Positions 53,801 to 62,047 of a DNA stretch of 64,000 bases are shown in pieces (the stretch's first letter is position 1; every line of letters starts with the position of its first letter). Origin of the DNA: Amia ocellicauda. Lineage: Eukaryota; Chordata; Actinopteri; Amiiformes; Amiidae. The notes beneath the pieces were generated by a model. That model was given only the letters and a program-made list of their open reading frames with translations, ran no database searches and had not been told where the DNA came from. The stretch covers positions 857,501 through 921,500 of the forward strand of contig NC_089856.1 of assembly GCF_036373705.1 (NCBI RefSeq). Reading direction: 5' to 3'. The translations under genes were made by a program, and so were the position numbers.

Positions 53801-56423
53801 TAAACCAGATGATAAACCTACTTTAAAATAGTTTTATTTTGAACTGAACAAACACACAATATACATTAATTAATTACTTAGCCAACAAATAAACAATGAT
53901 CCGCAGCAGTTCTCTTGGGACGGCGCGAAACTTGCCCCACTCTGCCTGGTGCGGAGCAGAGCGGACTGCTGAACAGGGGCTGCTGTGGCCACCTGGTGGC
54001 ACAGCGAGGAACTGACAGACAGAGCAACCGTGCCCAGCCTGGGGCAGACGGGGAGACTGGCAGGGCTGGGGCTGTAATGGGGGGCAGGGAGAGGAGAGAG
54101 GGACAGAACTATACACTGGTGCAGGACTGGTGAGGTAGCTGTAGTAATTAGCAGTAGTAGTGCTGGTAATAGTAATTCTTAGTATTCGTATAGTCGGTAA
54201 TACTATTATTATTGCTGTTTTTTATAGTAGTACGAGAAGTAGTAATGTTTGTATCAGTTAACTATTGTTATTATAAGGTATGGTAATAGTTTTATATAGT
54301 AGCAGTAGTAGTAATATTATCAGCAGCAGTCGGTGTTATAATATTGTTATTATTAGTAGTTAAAATATGTTTGTATATACTGTGTTTTCTAATATGTGTA
54401 GTATTGTTATAATGTTATTATTAGCAGTGGTAAGTGTTATAGCAGCAGGAGTGTGTTATAATGTTGTTGTTATCGGCCGCATGAGTGTGTTATAACGTTG
54501 TTCTTATCTGTAGCAGGAGTGTGTTATAACTGTGTTGTTATCAGCAACAATAGAGTGTTATAATGTTGTTATCAGCCGCAGGAGTGTGTTATAACGTAGT
54601 TTGCCCCCGCGGGTCCAGGCTGTTTGTGACGAAGTGCAGCAGCTGTCTGAAGGCGGTGGGGGCGTCGGAGCTGGTGATGCGGGTTCTGGAGCAGGTCTTC
54701 CACGTTGACTGCTTCTGCTGCTGCGAGTGCGAGCGCCGGCTGCGCCGCGGGGACGAGTTTGTGCTGAAGGAGGGGCAGCTGCTCTGCCGCAGCGACTACG
54801 AGAAGGAGCGGGACATGCTGTCGGCCATCAGCCCCGCGCCCACCGAGTCCGGTACCGGCACCCCCACGAGCCCAATCACTAATCAATACATGCACCCCAT
54901 CCATAATCAAAATACAGTCTGCCCCCTCAGCCCCTGAAAACTAAAAGTGCCCCTCTGCATCCCATCAACAATCAAGACACACAAACACACCCCAAGCACA
55001 CCGCCTCCAGGAACCAACAGTAAATCAATACTCCTGATATGAAAATCAGGACGCAACAGTAATCAAGATCTCTCCCTCTTTCCTCTCCCCTCTACCCCTC
55101 TCTCTGCCCCCCTAGTGAAGAGTGAGGATGAGGAGGGAGGGGGCGTGTTGCCGGGGAAGCCAGGGGAGGAGGGGAAGGAGCACAAGCGGTCGAAGCGTCC
55201 GCGCACCATTCTGACCACGCAGCAGCGCCGGGCCTTCAAGGCGTCCTTCGAGGTCTCGTCCAAGCCCTGCCGCAAGGTGATCAAACCACCCCCGAGCAGC
55301 CGCCCCACCCCTGCAGCCAACATCCTTTCATCTCTGACTTGCCTTCCTCCCTTCTCCCCTCTCTCTCTCTCTCTCTCTCTCACTCTCTCTCTCTCCAGGT
55401 TCGAGAGACACTGGCAGCAGAGACAGGTCTGACCGTGCGAGTGGTCCAGGTGTGGTTCCAGAACCAGAGAGCCAAGGTGAGGGTCCCAAACCCCACCCCT
55501 GGATCCAAGCAGACCCCACACTTCATTGGTTAATTGTTCGTGTTGGTGTGTAGAGTGTGTGTGGTATTAATGGTGTTCCTGGTGTCAACGGCGTTCATGG
55601 TGTGTGTGGTGCTGTTGTGCCACAGATGAAGAAGATCGCTCGGCGGCAGCAGCAGCAGCAACAGCAGCAGCAGGAGCAGGAGCAGCTGGGGGGGCCACGC
55701 AGGGGTCCCAGCCGGGGGGGGCGACAGAGCAACGAGGACAGTGAAGGTGAGTTGGGCGGGTGAGAGGGGATTATATGTGTGTGTGTCTGTATTTCTTTCT
55801 GTCTGTCCAACTATATGTGTGTGAGTCTGTCTGTCTGCAGGCCTGTCTCTCTGTCTGTCTTCGATGGAAAGTGTATTGGCCTGTCATTAACCTCTCTGCC
55901 TCTCTGTGTGTATGTATGTGTATCTGTCTGTCTGTCTCCCTGTGTCTCTGTCTCCCTGTGTGTCTGTCCAGATGGGTCCAGTGTCCACGGGATGGATGGG
56001 CTGCTGGCCCAGTACCCCGTGCTGCCCCGGCAGCAGCTCCTGACTCTGGACCAGAACGTGTACGGCACCGAGCCCTTCAGACACGGGCTCACCCCCCCGC
56101 AGCTGCCCGGGGACCACTTGCACCCCTACGGTGAGGGAGAAGGGGATGGGGGTGAGGGGAGGCGGGGAGTCAGATTAAGGGCGAGGGGGGAGGGAGTCTT
56201 TCTCCGGCGGTGTGTGTGGTGTCCAGGAGGTTGTGTGTCTGTTTGAACCCCCCTCTCTCTCTCAGACTCAGAGACAGTATTCCACGACCTGGACAGCGAC
56301 GCCAGCCTGGGGCACCTGGGCGACTGTCTCCTGGCCACCACAGAAGCTGGGCTCCTGCAGGCGCGGGTGGGGAACCCCATCGACCGGCTGTACTCCATGC
56401 AGAGCTCCTACTTCACCTCGTGA
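37239..56423 (+). CDS. lmx1al: LMX1-family LIM-homeodomain transcription factor (complete, 8 coding exons, about 382 aa)
   Basis: Exons: 37239-37296, 38362-38542, 54619-54851, 55116-55276, 55399-55476, 55626-55746, 55972-56130 and 56266-56423. They total 1149 nt, in frame. LIM1 covers about residues 27-79 and LIM2 86-139. A VKSEDE linker leads to a homeodomain at about 184-243 (WFQNQR, Asn233), then a poly-Gln run. The conserved tail has [18 protein letters not shown] and [19 protein letters not shown]. Family role: nuclear factor binding AT-rich sites, patterning dorsal limb, roof plate and midbrain neurons. The tail resembles LMX1A ([17 protein letters not shown]) with LMX1B-like [10 protein letters not shown], and the N-terminus fits neither. 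Beside WIZ/AKAP8 it is best read as a third paralogue. The start is uncertain: the frame is open upstream to a possible acceptor at 37216, so an earlier first exon may exist. Confidence 0.9.
37300..37820. repeat. CA-rich variable tandem repeat
   Basis: CACACA runs with interspersed ctgacacacagaatcacacaca and catgcacaca variants, directly after the donor of the first LMX1 exon. Confidence 0.9.
37819..38121. mobile_element. Fish MITE with CACTCTAA ends
   Basis: Left cactctaaaaatgaaggttct and right agaacctttac...ttagagtg are inverted. The interior is rich in aaggttct/agaacctt motifs. No coding sequence. Target duplication is not clear because it sits in CA repeat. Confidence 0.65.
38362..38542 (+). 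CDS. lmx1al: LMX1 exon 2: LIM domain 1
   Basis: Encodes [16 protein letters not shown]...[11 protein letters not shown]...LYCKHDYD. All eight zinc ligands are in order: C-x2-C, H-x2-C, C-x2-C and C-x2-D. The acceptor is ccccag|gt and the donor aa|gtaagg. Confidence 0.93.
38595..38706. repeat. GTCA tandem repeat
   Basis: gtcagtcagtcagtgtgtct units just inside LMX1 intron 2. Confidence 0.85.
38720..39215 (+). mobile_element. Non-LTR retrotransposon remnant
   Basis: Decayed frames contain [18 protein letters not shown] and [16 protein letters not shown]. They resemble the terminal part of fish LINE ORF2 proteins (the RxQLRWxGHVxRMD motif). Stops and frame changes show it is dead. It abuts the giant minisatellite. 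Confidence 0.65.
39216..45115. repeat. 5.9-kb minisatellite in LMX1 intron 2
   Basis: Hundreds of cagtgtctcagtg / cagtgtctcagta units mixed with ctgtagcacagtgtctcagt and ctgtagtacagtg variants. The plus-strand frames ([12 protein letters not shown] type) are repeat translation. Larger blocks are duplicated: the stretches at about 40990-41400 and 42240-42680 are near copies, as are 43400-43720 and 44200-44510. The array is therefore higher-order and recently reshuffled. Confidence 0.97.
45116..46300. other. LMX1 intron 2: CA-rich repeats and unique sequence
   Basis: CA-rich tandem sequence at 45285-45535 (cacacacactcacagacaca) and a GA run at 46165-46235. Between them is unique AT-rich DNA without exons. 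Confidence 0.6.
46300..46350. promoter_or_regulatory. TAATTA-rich candidate element, LMX1 intron 2
   Basis: Contains gctaattgtttaattagac and aaattaggg, clustered homeodomain cores in unique sequence. A candidate enhancer by composition only. Confidence 0.22.
46525..46578. repeat. Dispersed fish repeat, second copy
   Basis: Shares gagctttattggcatgaca with the fragment at 17815-18062. Confidence 0.55.
47020..47340. repeat. CT-rich (CTCCCTCTCCCT) polypyrimidine tandem repeat
   Basis: A nearly pure pyrimidine strand of about 320 bases, with a duplicated block around 47040-47180 and 47215-47320. It is capable of triplex formation in principle. Confidence 0.9.
47400..47735. promoter_or_regulatory. 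Candidate conserved regulatory patch, LMX1 intron 2
   Basis: Unique sequence between repeats with gattgatgaccctgacgac, gctgtttatcacggctgct and tctaattagggcactaattg. The balanced composition and homeodomain or TALE-type cores set it apart from surrounding simple repeats. Confidence 0.3.
47790..47930. repeat. GA-rich tandem repeat
   Basis: gagaggga units of about 6-12 bases. Confidence 0.9.
48021..48212. mobile_element. hAT-type MITE with 8-bp target duplication
   Basis: Inverted ends caggggttttcaa and ttgaaaccccctg enclose 192 bases that are largely palindromic (cctgctggtttttgatcc versus the inverse). Flanking 8-mers gtatagtc at 48013-48020 and 48213-48220 are identical. Confidence 0.88.
48230..49255. 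repeat. 29-30-bp minisatellite, about 35 units
   Basis: Unit tatactccaggtgtgcagtg plus tgtacagta, with t/c and a/g variants. The same unit forms the array at 63065-63635. Frames such as [13 protein letters not shown] are repeat translation. Confidence 0.95.
49640..49920. promoter_or_regulatory. Candidate conserved regulatory patch, LMX1 intron 2
   Basis: Unique DNA with tgctttgcataatatccgat, aacaatttaattacaggcgg and taataaatgtttcatgacgg. This is the least repeat-like sequence in the intron and carries several homeodomain or POU-type cores. No exon frame with splice sites was found. Confidence 0.35.
50075..50870. repeat. CT and GT/TATC microsatellite-rich stretch
   Basis: CT runs at 50075-50112 and 50233-50258, then long GT-rich sequence with gtgtatcagtg variants to 50850. 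Confidence 0.85.
50870..50990. promoter_or_regulatory. Candidate regulatory patch, LMX1 intron 2
   Basis: Unique sequence gatgcataatcacatcatct and ccttttattaaattcactgc, flanked on both sides by microsatellites. Confidence 0.25.
52080..52205. promoter_or_regulatory. Candidate regulatory patch, LMX1 intron 2
   Basis: Unique, mixed-composition sequence with cacagcctaatggcgctcac, gcggctaatgagaggg and catccatcagccgccactaa. It contains several TAAT cores. Confidence 0.25.
52206..53983. other. LMX1 intron 2: unique sequence and short repeats
   Basis: Holds an ACTG run (52665-52715), GT and GA runs (53284-53350 and 53540-53780) and otherwise unremarkable sequence. No exon is seen. Confidence 0.5.
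53984..54004. promoter_or_regulatory. CTCF-like motif in LMX1 intron 2
   Basis: tgtggccacctggtggcacag contains a near-palindromic ccacctggtggc, a strong CTCF-core match on the minus strand. Confidence 0.45.
54430..54598. repeat. About 40-bp tandem repeat directly upstream of the LIM2 exon
   Basis: Units of gtgttataatgttgttatca plus gccgcaggagt, about four to five copies, end about 20 bases before the exon acceptor at 54618. TAG/TAA-rich sequence precedes it from 54130. Confidence 0.8.
54619..54851 (+). CDS. lmx1al: LMX1 exon 3: LIM domain 2
   Basis: Encodes [17 protein letters not shown]...[20 protein letters not shown], ending [18 protein letters not shown], nearly the LMX1A/B sequence with a complete zinc-ligand set. 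The donor gtaccg is unusual but gives the right phase (G|TG, Val). Confidence 0.93.
55116..55476 (+). CDS. lmx1al: LMX1 exons 4-5: homeodomain
   Basis: Exon 55116-55276 encodes the VKSEDE linker and [15 protein letters not shown] to CRK. Exon 55399-55476 encodes [20 protein letters not shown] and QNQRAK. The split at CRK|VRE and the sequence agree with LMX1A/B except for conservative changes (Thr for Ser after GL; Ile in MKKIARR). Confidence 0.95.
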
Positions 56424-59050
56424 CCCCTGGGTGACCCCACCACCACCAACACCACCACCACCACCACCAATCAAAAACAGAGACCCTCCACCGCGTCATC
56501 TGCACTTTCAATTCAACCGATTGGTTGGGTTAATCGATCGATTGATCTATTGGTAAGGGTGTCCAGCCCTGGTCCTGGAAAGTGACAGTCCAGAAGGTCC
56601 CGGTAGCAGTGGTCAGTCTCCAAAGTCCCACTGCCAGTCCATTCCTTGAGTACCGGGGCTGGCTGGCGCTGGGAGGAGCAGGCATTGGATCCCACTGAGC
56701 CCCCTGGCGTCAGCCATCCTCCATCCTCATCCCACACCCATCCAGGGCTTTCAGTCAGTTCATCTCGGTAGTCTGCTTCTTCCTCAGACAACCGACATAA
56801 CCAGAGATGGTAGCCTGAACTTCCACCATCATTTACATAAGTTACTAAATATTACAAACTGCATACTGGCCACTGGCCACCAGTTAAAGGATACTACAAA
56901 CTAGACACTCGATTCAAAACACTAGATACTCCTTACAAGATACCAGTTACCAGACACCAAATATTGGTTACTAGACACTAGACACCAGTTACTAGACATT
57001 AGACACTAGACACAGACACAGATACTAGCTAACAAATACTAGACATTAGATATTAGACGTTAGACACTAGACAGACACAGACATTAAACACAAAAAACTA
57101 GATACTAGACACCAAATATTGGTTACTAGATACTAGAGACCAGATACTAGATCATAAATACTAGACATAAGATATTAGGCATTACACAGACACAGACACC
57201 AAATATTGGTTACTAGATTCTAGACACCAGATACCAGATATGACAAACAAGACATTTGATACAAGACACCAGATACTACTTACAAGATACAAGTTACTAG
57301 ACACCAAACATTGGTTACTAGATATTAGATAACAAATACTAGACATTAGATATTAGATTCTAGACAGGAGACAAGAGACACTAGGGGGTGAGGACAGAGC
57401 AACAGAGTGAGACATTACCAGTTGAAGGTGCAGATGACAAAGACTGGTCCAGAAGAGTTGTTCTTGCGATGGGTTGATTGGGGACCAGGGATGGGGCAGT
57501 GTGTGTGTTAGAGAGAGAGAGAGAGAGAGAGAGAGAGTGCGTGTGTTGGGGAGAGGGGTGCGGGGGGCTTCGGAGGTGGTGGGGGTGTGCTACGAACAGG
57601 CCTCAGGGTCCAGTCAGTGTCTGCAGTTTGATTCCTGGTCACCCTTGATGTGTACATAAGCCCCCTCTGCTCCTCTCCCCCCAGTCACCGAAAATGTGAG
57701 CATCCTAACATGACTTGAATGCATCTTCTTACGACTACGATGATGATTGTGTTCATGGAGCTGAACAGCGTCGAGCTGTGGAGAGGGGTGGCCTGGGAGC
57801 TGGGGCGAGGATGCTGTTGCCGGGGTGGGTACCGTGTGCAGAACAGTACACTACACTACAGCACACAGTACAGCACTACAGCGTCACACTGTGCACACTG
57901 CAGGGGGGCGGCACTGCCACTGCGTTACAGGACCCAGCTTCCAAGCAGCGCCTCTCTGTACTCCGTGTGTTCTATTTCATTGTGTTTTCCAGCTATTTAT
58001 TTGTCTGCCACATGAAAGGAACAGAGCCCCCCCCCCCCACGCCGCGCAGCTGTGCATTGCAGGAGTCTTGTGGGAGCTGGAGAGGAGGGGGGGGTTGCCT
58101 GTAAGTCATTAACTTATTAAAGATTGAAACGGAGAAGAGATGACAGGCTAGGGGGGGGGCAGGAACATGCATTCCAGAGCTGTTAGAATTAGTTAATAAT
58201 TTCAAAGTTTCAACCCTGTAAGAAAGAGCACAGCACAGCACGGTGTGGTACAGCGCAGTATGTTGACGTTTAGTGCAGTGCAGTACAGCACAACAAGATC
58301 TACCAATACAGCACAGCACCACACTGTATACCCAGTCCAGGGTGCACGGGCAGGGGGAAACTGCAGAATTATCAATCGGGTTGATCAGGGTAAACAGGAC
58401 CGAGGTCCCCCCCCCCCCCATCTCCAGCAGCCAGGACCCTGTCCCCCCCCGGCCGAGCTCCTGCGCAAAGATCATTCTTCATGACTGTGAAAAGAGACTG
58501 ATTTTTTTTTTTTTATCCGTGTGTTCATTTCAATGGATGTTTAGAAACAAAGAGTGATGATATTTATAGTCCGTGCTGTTCTCAAACGAAAAAGCGCATT
58601 GTATTTTATCTTATTTGATATTTATTTATTCAGTTTTATAAAAGTGTGGCCGGTGGTTTTGGTAGATAAGACCACAACTTGAGAAACACACACAGAAGCA
58701 GCAACTTGTAAGTATTTTGTACCTCTCGTGTGCGTGTGTGAGAAGACACTATTTATCTATTTATGTGCACTGTGTCGTGTGCTCTCCTGACGTCGTACCT
58801 GTTCCTGAGCGTTTCCGGGAGGCCGCTCTGTCAGGCGGACTTTGTTTCTTTGTGTCCGACTGTGGGTCTCCTTCTCTCCCATGATAATGTGCTGGTATTT
58901 CTTATTTTTTATTTCTCCAATACACTTGTACTGCAGAACAAACCAACAAAACAAAACAAAAAATACAACAACAAAAATACAGCTCTTGTGGATTTATTAT
59001 TGTCAAGTTTATACTGCAAAACACAGATGGTTCCTGACAAACAGAGCAAT
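56424..59050. other. LMX1 3' UTR and flank
   Basis: Begins with a CCA-repeat 35 bases after the stop. From about 56840 to 57380 it is a degenerate array of ctagacaccagatactagac-like units. Unique AT-rich sequence at 58480-58760 (T-run, tatttatttattcag) looks 3' UTR-like. The transcript end is not defined. No other gene is seen. Confidence 0.45.
56840..57380. repeat. Degenerate ACTAGA-based repeat
   Basis: Loosely tandem actagacaccagatactag, ttagatattagac and accaaatattggttactag motifs, old and diverged. Confidence 0.7.
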
Positions 59051-59054
59051 GGAG

Positions 59055-59325
59055 ACACAGTCCAGTCCAGCAGGGTCTCAGCCCTGGTCCCGAGAGACAC
59101 AGTCCAGTCCAGCAGGGTCTTAGCCCTGGTCTTGAGAGACAGTCCAGTCCAGCGGGGTCTCGGCCCTGGTCCTGAGAGACACAGTCCAGTCCAGCAGGGT
59201 CTTAGCCCTGGTCCTGAGAGACAGTCCAGTCCAGCGGGGTCTTAGCCCTGGTCCTGAGAGACACAGTCCAGTCCAGCAGGGTCTTAGCCATGGTCCTGAG
59301 AGACAGTCCAGTCCAGTACACCATT
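59055..59325. repeat. 40-42-bp minisatellite, about six units
   Basis: Unit agtccagtccagcagggtct plus tagccctggtcctgagagaca. Starts are seen near 59061, 59103 and 59143. Confidence 0.9.
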
Positions 59326-59329
59326 GGGC

Positions 59330-61050
59330 ATAAACGCCAAGACCAGACAGCAGCCTGGACACCAGCCCCAGTCAACACCTAAATGTCAAGCTAGGTCCAC
59401 CACAGCGCTCCAGTGGACACAGGCCCAACCTTACCGATGGCCTGAGATCACAGGGGACTCAAACCCTGAGAATATAGTCACCCTAACCTGATCACTAGAC
59501 TTAATTTGAGTCCTCTTTTGAATAGAATTGCTCCTTCCCGCTGTCCCTCTCTCCCTCTCTCCCCTGGACGCTCTCTCGCTCTTGTGATGTTTTTCTGGAG
59601 CCAAAGGGGTAACGAGTGTGGTGTTCAGGTCATGCAGGGGAGAGAAGGTCAAACAAGAAAGGGATCGAGCAGAGGGAGAGGAACGGGGAGAGAGAGAGAG
59701 GAGTCTCTCAGTGTGGTCTCTCATTGCCAGGCCTCTCCGCTTTAATATCTGATGCAGAAAATGAAGGAATTTTACCCTCCTGTGGTCACAGAACTCATAA
59801 CTCAACAGGCCTCCCGCCCTCTCTTTATCTCCCCCTCCTGCCCTCCTTCTCGCTCTGCTCCACTCCCTCCCTCCGTCTCTCTATCACTCTATCCACTACT
59901 CTTCTGCATCTCTTACCACCATCTTTCTCTTCCTCTTGACTTCTTTTCCTCTCCCTACATTTTCTCCCTTTATCCCCCTACTCTGTTCCTCTCTCCCTCT
60001 CCCTCTTGAAGCCAGCAGTCTAATAGCCAGTGAAGATGAAGGCAGAGATAGGGGCGCATTCCTGAGGTTAATATCTTACTGTAACTCAACGTGGTGCTTA
60101 CTGGAGGGGAAAAGACAGGGAGAGCGAGACAGAAGAGAGAGAGAGAGAGAGAGCAAGAAGAAAGAAAGGTAAAGGGAGGGAAGCACAGGAAATGAAAGAA
60201 AAATACTGACGGGAGAAAAGAGATGAAAGGGAAAGAGCAATGGAGTGAGCGAAGGATGGGAGGCAGAAGAAGGGCGACTGGCGAGAAAAAGCACGGGAGA
60301 GACGAAGAGTGACAGGACAGAGTGAAAGACAAGGCTGTTCCATTTCACAACACACACACTGCTCAACACACACACATACACAAATACACACGCTGCACAA
60401 CACACACTAATACAGATACGCTGCACAACACACTAATATAGACACGCTGCACAACACACACACACTAACACACACGCTACACAATACACTGCTCAACACA
60501 CACACTAACACACACGCTGCACAACACACATACACAAATACACACGCTGCACAACACACACACTAACACACGCTACACAACACTGCTCAACACACACACT
60601 AACACACACGCTGCACAACACACACACAAATACACACACGCTGCACAACACAAACTCTAACACACACACACACATACACCAATACACACAAACTAATACA
60701 GACACGCTGCACAACACACACGCTACACTTCATACACACACCACACACTACTGGTCAAATCAAAGCTTCTTGTGGGCCACAGCTAGCTAGGAATGAGAGA
60801 ATGAGAGTGAGAGAGAGGGAGAGAGAGAGGGATGGAGACAGAAATAGCACAATAAGGCCTGTCAGTACCCGAGAGAGAGGGAGGGAGAGAGAAGAGAGGA
60901 GGTTGATAACCTTGCAAACTCCACTTTAATGAATTTTTTTTGAAATTTTCTGAACAGGTCTACAGGGCACAGAGGGGAAAAAACAGCAGAGAGATAGAGA
61001 GAAAGGGAAGCAGGAGAAGAGAGAGAGACAGAGGGGTATGCTAGTATATG
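59330..61050. other. Intergenic DNA with simple repeats
   Basis: CT-rich (59820-60005), GA-rich (60110-60320 and 60800-61035) and, at 60335-60750, a CA-rich minisatellite with cacacgctgcacaacac units. No gene is seen. Confidence 0.55.
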
Positions 61051-61255
61051 TATGATAGTTATCTTTACTATTATTATTATAGCCTCCTTTGTCCTCCTAA
61101 AATAAACTCGCTATATCCTTACATCGCCACTGCAGCCCTTATGTGTGTGTGTTCGGCAGTGTTTCAGGGTCTGCCCGTCGGTCAGGGTCTGGTGTGTGTC
61201 AGCGTCTGGATTGCCAACGGAGTCCTCTGATGTTTTCATTTCATAATCAATCACT

Positions 61256-61630
61256 TTGCATGAGACCAGTTTTAAAGACGGCACAAACCACCACCGGCGT
61301 GCGATTCAGGACCACCGCACTACGTCTCGTCCATCTAGCGGAAAGGCGGCGTCCGCAGTGCCGAGTAGGCGAGAGGACGGGCCGCACAATCCGCCTGAAA
61401 TAATGTCTCTGATCCAGTTCGAGACACCTTCACACCACATCGCTATAAACGAATGTGCGACTGGCCCCACGGGCACTGAGGAGTTCTGGCACAGTGCTGC
61501 TAACCGACGAGTTGAAACTGCGGACCTGGTTTGGTGGAGGAATGGTGTGACCGGGCATCGGGGGGGGTTCTGGTTTCTCATATGTAAATACAAATTCTTG
61601 GGAGAGAACGATTGCATTAAAATGGCTTAA
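61256..61630 (+). other. Unassigned 124-codon open frame
   Basis: Unique, non-repetitive plus-strand frame (MHETSFKDG... to ...KYKFLGENDCIKMA) followed by AATAAA at 61652. No domain is recognised and no partner exon was found. It could be a terminal exon of an unknown transcript or a chance frame. Confidence 0.15.
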
Positions 61631-61651
61631 AACATCAATTTCAACTGAATC

Positions 61652-61657
61652 AATAAA
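61652..61657 (+). terminator. Plus-strand AATAAA
   Basis: Canonical poly(A) hexamer on the plus strand, 15 bases from an opposing one on the minus strand. Owner unknown. Confidence 0.3.
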
Positions 61658-61671
61658 TCATAACATTTGTT

Positions 61672-61677
61672 TTTATT
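61672..61677 (-). terminator. Probable CHCHD5 poly(A) signal
   Basis: AATAAA on the minus strand (tttatt on plus) about 370 bases past the CHCHD5 stop, the first canonical hexamer found there. Confidence 0.5.
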
Positions 61678-62047
61678 TAATTGTGTTTTTTTGCAAAACA
61701 ATTAATTATCACAGTTGGAGAACATAAAACAACAAACTGGCACCCTGACAGACAGAAAGACACAGACACACACACACTCACTCACAGCGCCACAGAAAGC
61801 TGATTCGTCTTAAAAGGCGACAACGTTTATCAGAGATAAGAAAATGCAACTGCAATGCTCTCTGCTTTGATAGACAGTGATTTGGTTACAAACAATCAGG
61901 ATTTAAACAAAACAAACAAAAAAACACTGTACCTCCTATTTCAGACTGTGACCCTGTAGTATGTGTACACACACACACACCAATTCAAATATACATAAAT
62001 AGCTAAAGTCCACAGTCCTCTGGTAAGAAGGGCTTTTCTGGGCTGTG

